From Paracoccaceae bacterium (GTDB taxonomy: Bacteria; Pseudomonadota; Alphaproteobacteria; Rhodobacterales; Rhodobacteraceae), in assembly GCA_002697345.1 (NCBI GenBank), contig NZVE01000074.1, positions 43,225 to 107,224 of the forward strand: DNA of 64,000 bases. The letters are read 5' to 3'. Below, piece after piece: positions 60,482-64,000 of this stretch; position 1 is the stretch's first letter; each line of letters starts with the position of its first letter. The notes under the pieces are model-generated. The model worked only from the letters and a program-made list of their open reading frames with translations, was not told where the DNA came from and searched no databases. The position numbers and the translations under genes were made by a program.

Positions 60482-61888
60482 ATGAGTGCTGAAAATATAC
60501 TTAAGAAAATTCTAGATGAAGAAGTAGCATATGTAGATCTTAGATTTACCGATCCAAAAGGAAAACTTCAACATGTAACACTAATGTCAGACCAAGTAGA
60601 TAAAGATTTTTTGACTGACGGATTTATGTTTGATGGCTCCTCCATTGCGGGATGGAAATCAATTGACCAGAGTGATATGAAATTAATGCCAGATGTAAAC
60701 ACAAATTATATCGATCCATTCTATGCGGAAAAAACACTGTGTATTCATTGCAGTGTTTTAGAGCCTGATACAAACGAACCTTATGACAGAGACCCTAGAG
60801 GCACAGCTCAAAAGGCTGAAGCTTATCTGAAGTCGACGGGCATTGGAGATGTTTCATATTTTGGACCTGAGGCTGAGTTTTTCCTATTCGACGATGTTAG
60901 ATTCTCTGTTGAAATGAACAAAGTATCGTTCGAAGTTGATGCTGATGACGCATCATGGAACTCAGATACCCAGTATGAAATTGGTAATATGGGCCATAGG
61001 CCTACAATCAAAGGTGGTTACTTTCCTGTAAACCCCACAGACTCGTCTCATGATCTTAGGGGTGAGATGCTTTCTACAATGAAACGGATGGGCATGAAAG
61101 TGGACAAGCATCATCATGAAGTAGCGTCTTGTCAGCATGAATTAGGATTAATTTTCGGATCTTTAACTCATCAAGCCGATGAACTTCAAAAATATAAATA
61201 CGTAATACATAATGTAGCAAATGCGTACGGAAAATCTGCAACGTTTATGCCAAAGCCTATTTCAGATGACAATGGGTCAGGCATGCACGTCAATATGTCT
61301 ATATTTAAAGAAGGAAAACCACTATTTTCTGGTGATAAATATGCTGATCTTTCTCAAGAAGCTTTATATTTCATCGGTGGCCTTTTAAAACATGCGAAAG
61401 CATTAAATGCGTTTACAAACCCAACGACAAATAGCTACAAGAGACTTATTCCAGGGTTTGAAGCACCAGTTTTAAGAGCGTATTCGGCTCGAAACAGGTC
61501 AGGTTGTATAAGAATTCCATGGGCAGAAAACCCAAATGCAAAAAGGGTTGAGGCGAGGTTCCCAGATCCCGCCGCAAACCCATACTTATGCTTTGCGGCT
61601 TTGCTTATGGCTGGATTAGACGGTATAAGAAATAAAATTGATCCAGGTCCTTCATCTGATAAAGATTTATATGACTTACCACCAGAAGAGTTAACAGGAA
61701 TTCCTACTGTGTGTGCTTCTCTTAGGGAGGCGTTGAATGCTTTAGATTCAGATCAAGATTTTTTATTAGTAGGCAATGTATTTACAAAAAGTCAAATACA
61801 AGGCTATGCCGACCTCAAGTGGGAAGAAGTCTATGCATATGAACATACCCCTCATCCAGTGGAATATAAAATGTACTATAGTTGTTAA
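60482..61888 (+). CDS. glnA: Glutamine synthetase type I
   Basis: A 468-residue dodecameric GSI-beta that assimilates ammonium. Metal and substrate motifs include [21 protein letters not shown], the ATP site around [16 protein letters not shown], and the adenylylation site Tyr397 in [10 protein letters not shown]. It should be controlled by adenylylation through glnB and GlnE. It ends upstream of a 10-bp hairpin. Confidence 0.97.
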   Translation: MSAENILKKILDEEVAYVDLRFTDPKGKLQHVTLMSDQVDKDFLTDGFMFDGSSIAGWKSIDQSDMKLMPDVNTNYIDPFYAEKTLCIHCSVLEPDTNEPYDRDPRGTAQKAEAYLKSTGIGDVSYFGPEAEFFLFDDVRFSVEMNKVSFEVDADDASWNSDTQYEIGNMGHRPTIKGGYFPVNPTDSSHDLRGEMLSTMKRMGMKVDKHHHEVASCQHELGLIFGSLTHQADELQKYKYVIHNVANAYGKSATFMPKPISDDNGSGMHVNMSIFKEGKPLFSGDKYADLSQEALYFIGGLLKHAKALNAFTNPTTNSYKRLIPGFEAPVLRAYSARNRSGCIRIPWAENPNAKRVEARFPDPAANPYLCFAALLMAGLDGIRNKIDPGPSSDKDLYDLPPEELTGIPTVCASLREALNALDSDQDFLLVGNVFTKSQIQGYADLKWEEVYAYEHTPHPVEYKMYYSC

Positions 61889-61896
61889 ACACTAAT

Positions 61897-61934
61897 ATAT
61901 TTGTGGGTTCCTAAGGTTTGGGGTCCACAAATAT
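61897..61934 (+). terminator. Hairpin after glnA
   Basis: ATATTTGTGG (61897-61906) is exactly complementary to CCACAAATAT (61925-61934), with an 18-nt G-rich loop. It begins 9 nt after the glnA stop. There is no U-tract, so it may protect the 3' end or be a weak terminator. Confidence 0.5.
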
Positions 61935-62138
61935 TAAATATTTAACCCATTTTCTCATTTCAATAATTTAAAAGAAATTTCATCTTTGTTCAAACTGAAA
62001 TAATTAGTTTAATTAATGTAATTATTACTTGCCTATGACAGAAATAAAACTCCAACCTTTACTCTTTAAACACACTCAAGTTTAATGTAATAGAACTCAT
62101 GAAATATACTTAAATCATAAGTATGTAGGAGATATTTA

Positions 62139-64000
62139 ATGGCAAAAACGGTATTCCCACCATCAGAAGAATTCACATCAAAAACTTTAATAAATAAAGC
62201 AATGTATGAAAAAATGTATGAGAAATCTGTTTCAGACCCAGATAGGTTTTGGGGAGAAGTTGGCAATAGATTAAACTGGATTAAACCGTACTCTAAAGTT
62301 AAGAATGTATCCTACGAATTCGAAAAAGTTAATATAAAATGGTATGAAGATGGAACACTTAATGTTGCTTACAACTGCGTCGATCGTCACTTAGAAAAAC
62401 TCGGTAATAAAGTTGCAATAATATGGGAACCTGATGATCCAACTGAACAAGCATTACACATAACTTACAAAGAACTGTACGAGAAAGTTAATAAGTTTGC
62501 TAATGTCTTAAAAGGTATGGGAACAAAAAAAGGGGATCGAGTAGTCATATATATGCCAATGATCCCTGAAGCAACTTACGCAATGCTTGCCTGTGCTAGA
62601 ATTGGAGCCATACACTCTGTGGTATTTGCTGGATTTTCATCAGATGCGCTATCTGCAAGAGTAAAAGGGTGTAAGGCATCGATTTTAATAACTGCTGACG
62701 AAGCGCCCAGAGGTGGAAAAAATACACCATTAAAAAATAATGCTGATAAAGCTCTTGATTTAGCTACTACGAAAACCAAAATGTTAGTTGTTAGACGAAC
62801 TGGTGGAACTGTTACTATGAAAGCTGGCCGTGATTATTGGTTGCACGATTTAGTAAAAAATGAATCCAATGAATGTACTCCAACAGAAATAAATGCAGAA
62901 GATCCTCTATTTATCCTATATACTTCGGGATCTACGGGTCAACCAAAAGGGGTAGTCCATACAAGCGGCGGTTATCTGGTGTACGCCTCAATGACCCACG
63001 AATATACATTTGATTATCAGGGTAATGACGTATTCTGGTGTAGTGCTGATATTGGATGGATAACTGGGCACAGTTACATAGTTTATGGACCATTAGCTAA
63101 CGGTGCTACAACAGTAATGTTTGAAGGAGTTCCTACTTACCCTGATCCAGGAAGATTCTGGGCCATTTGTGAAAAACATGGCGTAAATCAATTTTATACA
63201 GCACCAACAGCCATTAGAGCGCTAATGGGGCAAGGGGATCAGTGGGTAAAGAGTTATAACCTAGATAATTTACGGGTCCTAGGTACAGTTGGGGAGCCTA
63301 TAAACCCAGAGGCGTGGAAGTGGTATAATGAAGTCATAGGACAAGGAACTCGTCCTATAGTCGATACATGGTGGCAGACAGAGACAGGCGGTCACCTAAT
63401 CACTCCCCTTCCAGGAGCGACCTCAACAAAACCAGGATCAGCAACAAAACCTTTTTTTGGTATAGTTCCAGTAATTTTAAACCCGACTACCGGCCAAGAA
63501 CTTTCAGAAACTTCAGCAGAAGGTATTTTATGTATAAAAGATAGCTGGCCAGGTCAAATGCGAACAATTTATGGTGATCACCAACGCTTTATGAATACTT
63601 ATTTTTCTGACTACAAAGGCTATTACTTTACTGGGGATGGTTGCAGACGAGATGATGACGGCTACTATTGGATAACTGGACGAGTCGATGACGTTCTTAA
63701 TGTATCCGGTCACAGAATGGGAACTGCAGAGATAGAGTCATCTATTGTTGCACATCCCAAAGTTGCCGAAAGTGCTGTTGTAGGGTACCCTCATTCAATA
63801 AAGGGCCAAGGGATATACGCATTTGTAACTTTAATGAGTACTGAGGAGCCAACAGAGGAATTGAAGAAAGATCTAGAAAACTGGGTGAGAAAGGAAATTG
63901 GTCCCATAGCAAAACCAGATATCATACAATGGGCACCTGGGTTACCTAAAACTAGATCTGGAAAAATAATGCGTCGTATACTTAGAAAAATTGCAGAAAA
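62139..64000 (+). CDS. acs: Acetyl-CoA synthetase (3' end cut by window edge)
   Basis: An AMP-forming acetate:CoA ligase; 620 of about 650 residues are present and the frame is intact to the end of the window. It has the P-loop [11 protein letters not shown], the WWQTETGG segment, [21 protein letters not shown], and the conserved catalytic/acetylation lysine Lys609 in [14 protein letters not shown] 62139 has AGGAGA ahead. It activates acetate for the TCA cycle or biosynthesis and can be switched off by acetylation of Lys609 in relatives. Confidence 0.97.
   Translation, partial: MAKTVFPPSEEFTSKTLINKAMYEKMYEKSVSDPDRFWGEVGNRLNWIKPYSKVKNVSYEFEKVNIKWYEDGTLNVAYNCVDRHLEKLGNKVAIIWEPDDPTEQALHITYKELYEKVNKFANVLKGMGTKKGDRVVIYMPMIPEATYAMLACARIGAIHSVVFAGFSSDALSARVKGCKASILITADEAPRGGKNTPLKNNADKALDLATTKTKMLVVRRTGGTVTMKAGRDYWLHDLVKNESNECTPTEINAEDPLFILYTSGSTGQPKGVVHTSGGYLVYASMTHEYTFDYQGNDVFWCSADIGWITGHSYIVYGPLANGATTVMFEGVPTYPDPGRFWAICEKHGVNQFYTAPTAIRALMGQGDQWVKSYNLDNLRVLGTVGEPINPEAWKWYNEVIGQGTRPIVDTWWQTETGGHLITPLPGATSTKPGSATKPFFGIVPVILNPTTGQELSETSAEGILCIKDSWPGQMRTIYGDHQRFMNTYFSDYKGYYFTGDGCRRDDDGYYWITGRVDDVLNVSGHRMGTAEIESSIVAHPKVAESAVVGYPHSIKGQGIYAFVTLMSTEEPTEELKKDLENWVRKEIGPIAKPDIIQWAPGLPKTRSGKIMRRILRKIAE

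Noticed and set aside
62037..62087. 16-codon frame upstream of acs, possible leader peptide
   Set aside because: It has no ribosome site, no run of regulatory codons and no terminator-like structure after it.

Overview
The window is 64 kb of dense, AT-rich, largely core chromosome from an alphaproteobacterium, most likely a low-GC marine member of the Rhodobacterales (roseobacter-like). Supporting signs are the gene order Rrf2 regulator - cysteine desulfurase - sufB - sufC - sufD - YIP1 proteins - sufS, an IscR homologue without the usual cysteine triad, an E1-beta subunit carrying its own lipoyl domain, sspB - fumC - ribbon-helix-helix order, and a fused indolepyruvate ferredoxin oxidoreductase. 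The low GC would fit the streamlined NAC11-7/HTCC2255 type, but that placement is an inference. I see no transposase, integrase, prophage, CRISPR array or rRNA.

Layout: 1-2629 (minus) holds an NAD-dependent formate dehydrogenase (alpha subunit cut by the window edge, and a fused NuoE/NuoF-type beta subunit). 2930-5369 (plus) has a quinone oxidoreductase-like enzyme and a ketopantoate-reductase-like protein whose 3' end overlaps sufS. 5308-12824 (minus) is a complete iron-regulated suf operon, with an Irr-type 17-bp palindrome covering the -10 box of its promoter. 12984-17280 has a hydrolase, a MobA-like transferase, MaoC, GDPD, a DMT transporter, a CoxG-like protein and tRNA-Leu(CAA). 17431-18985 is a tightly overlapping periplasmic thiol/redox cluster (glutathione peroxidase, YqaA/DedA, DsbB).

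19089-25275 (plus) carries gyrA, trmFO, a methyltransferase, gluQRS and a NifU-like scaffold, followed by a convergent 40-codon membrane-protein gene. 25519-29735 (minus) is recG and ligA. 29922-33610 (plus) is mnmA, sspB, fumC, an RHH protein and a TusA-like protein. 33700-38155 is the fused indolepyruvate oxidoreductase divergent from a LysR regulator. 38326-41185 is purL, bolA and grxD, convergent with tkt across a perfect 16-bp hairpin. 43466-51109 (plus) runs from a coiled-coil protein and zapA through gap, pgk, ftsB and pdhA-pdhB-pdhC.

51122-56730 (minus) is cysE, mltG and fatty-acid synthesis (fabF, acpP, fabG, fabD). 56942-58187 is rpsF-rpsR-rplI, closed by a bidirectional terminator shared with tig, which follows tRNA-Leu(UAG). 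The window ends with glnB-glnA and an acetyl-CoA synthetase cut by the edge.

Together the genes cover lower glycolysis/gluconeogenesis into pyruvate dehydrogenase and acetyl-CoA, fatty-acid synthesis, nitrogen assimilation, and a strong Fe-S theme (suf operon, NifU-like scaffold, BolA/Grx4, and Fe-S enzymes). I did not find an obviously new multi-gene system. The best leads are regulatory and sequence-level: the Irr box on the suf promoter, a GAPDH with NADP-type changes at both cofactor-selecting sites, the unlisted 40-aa membrane protein, and several operator-like palindromes.
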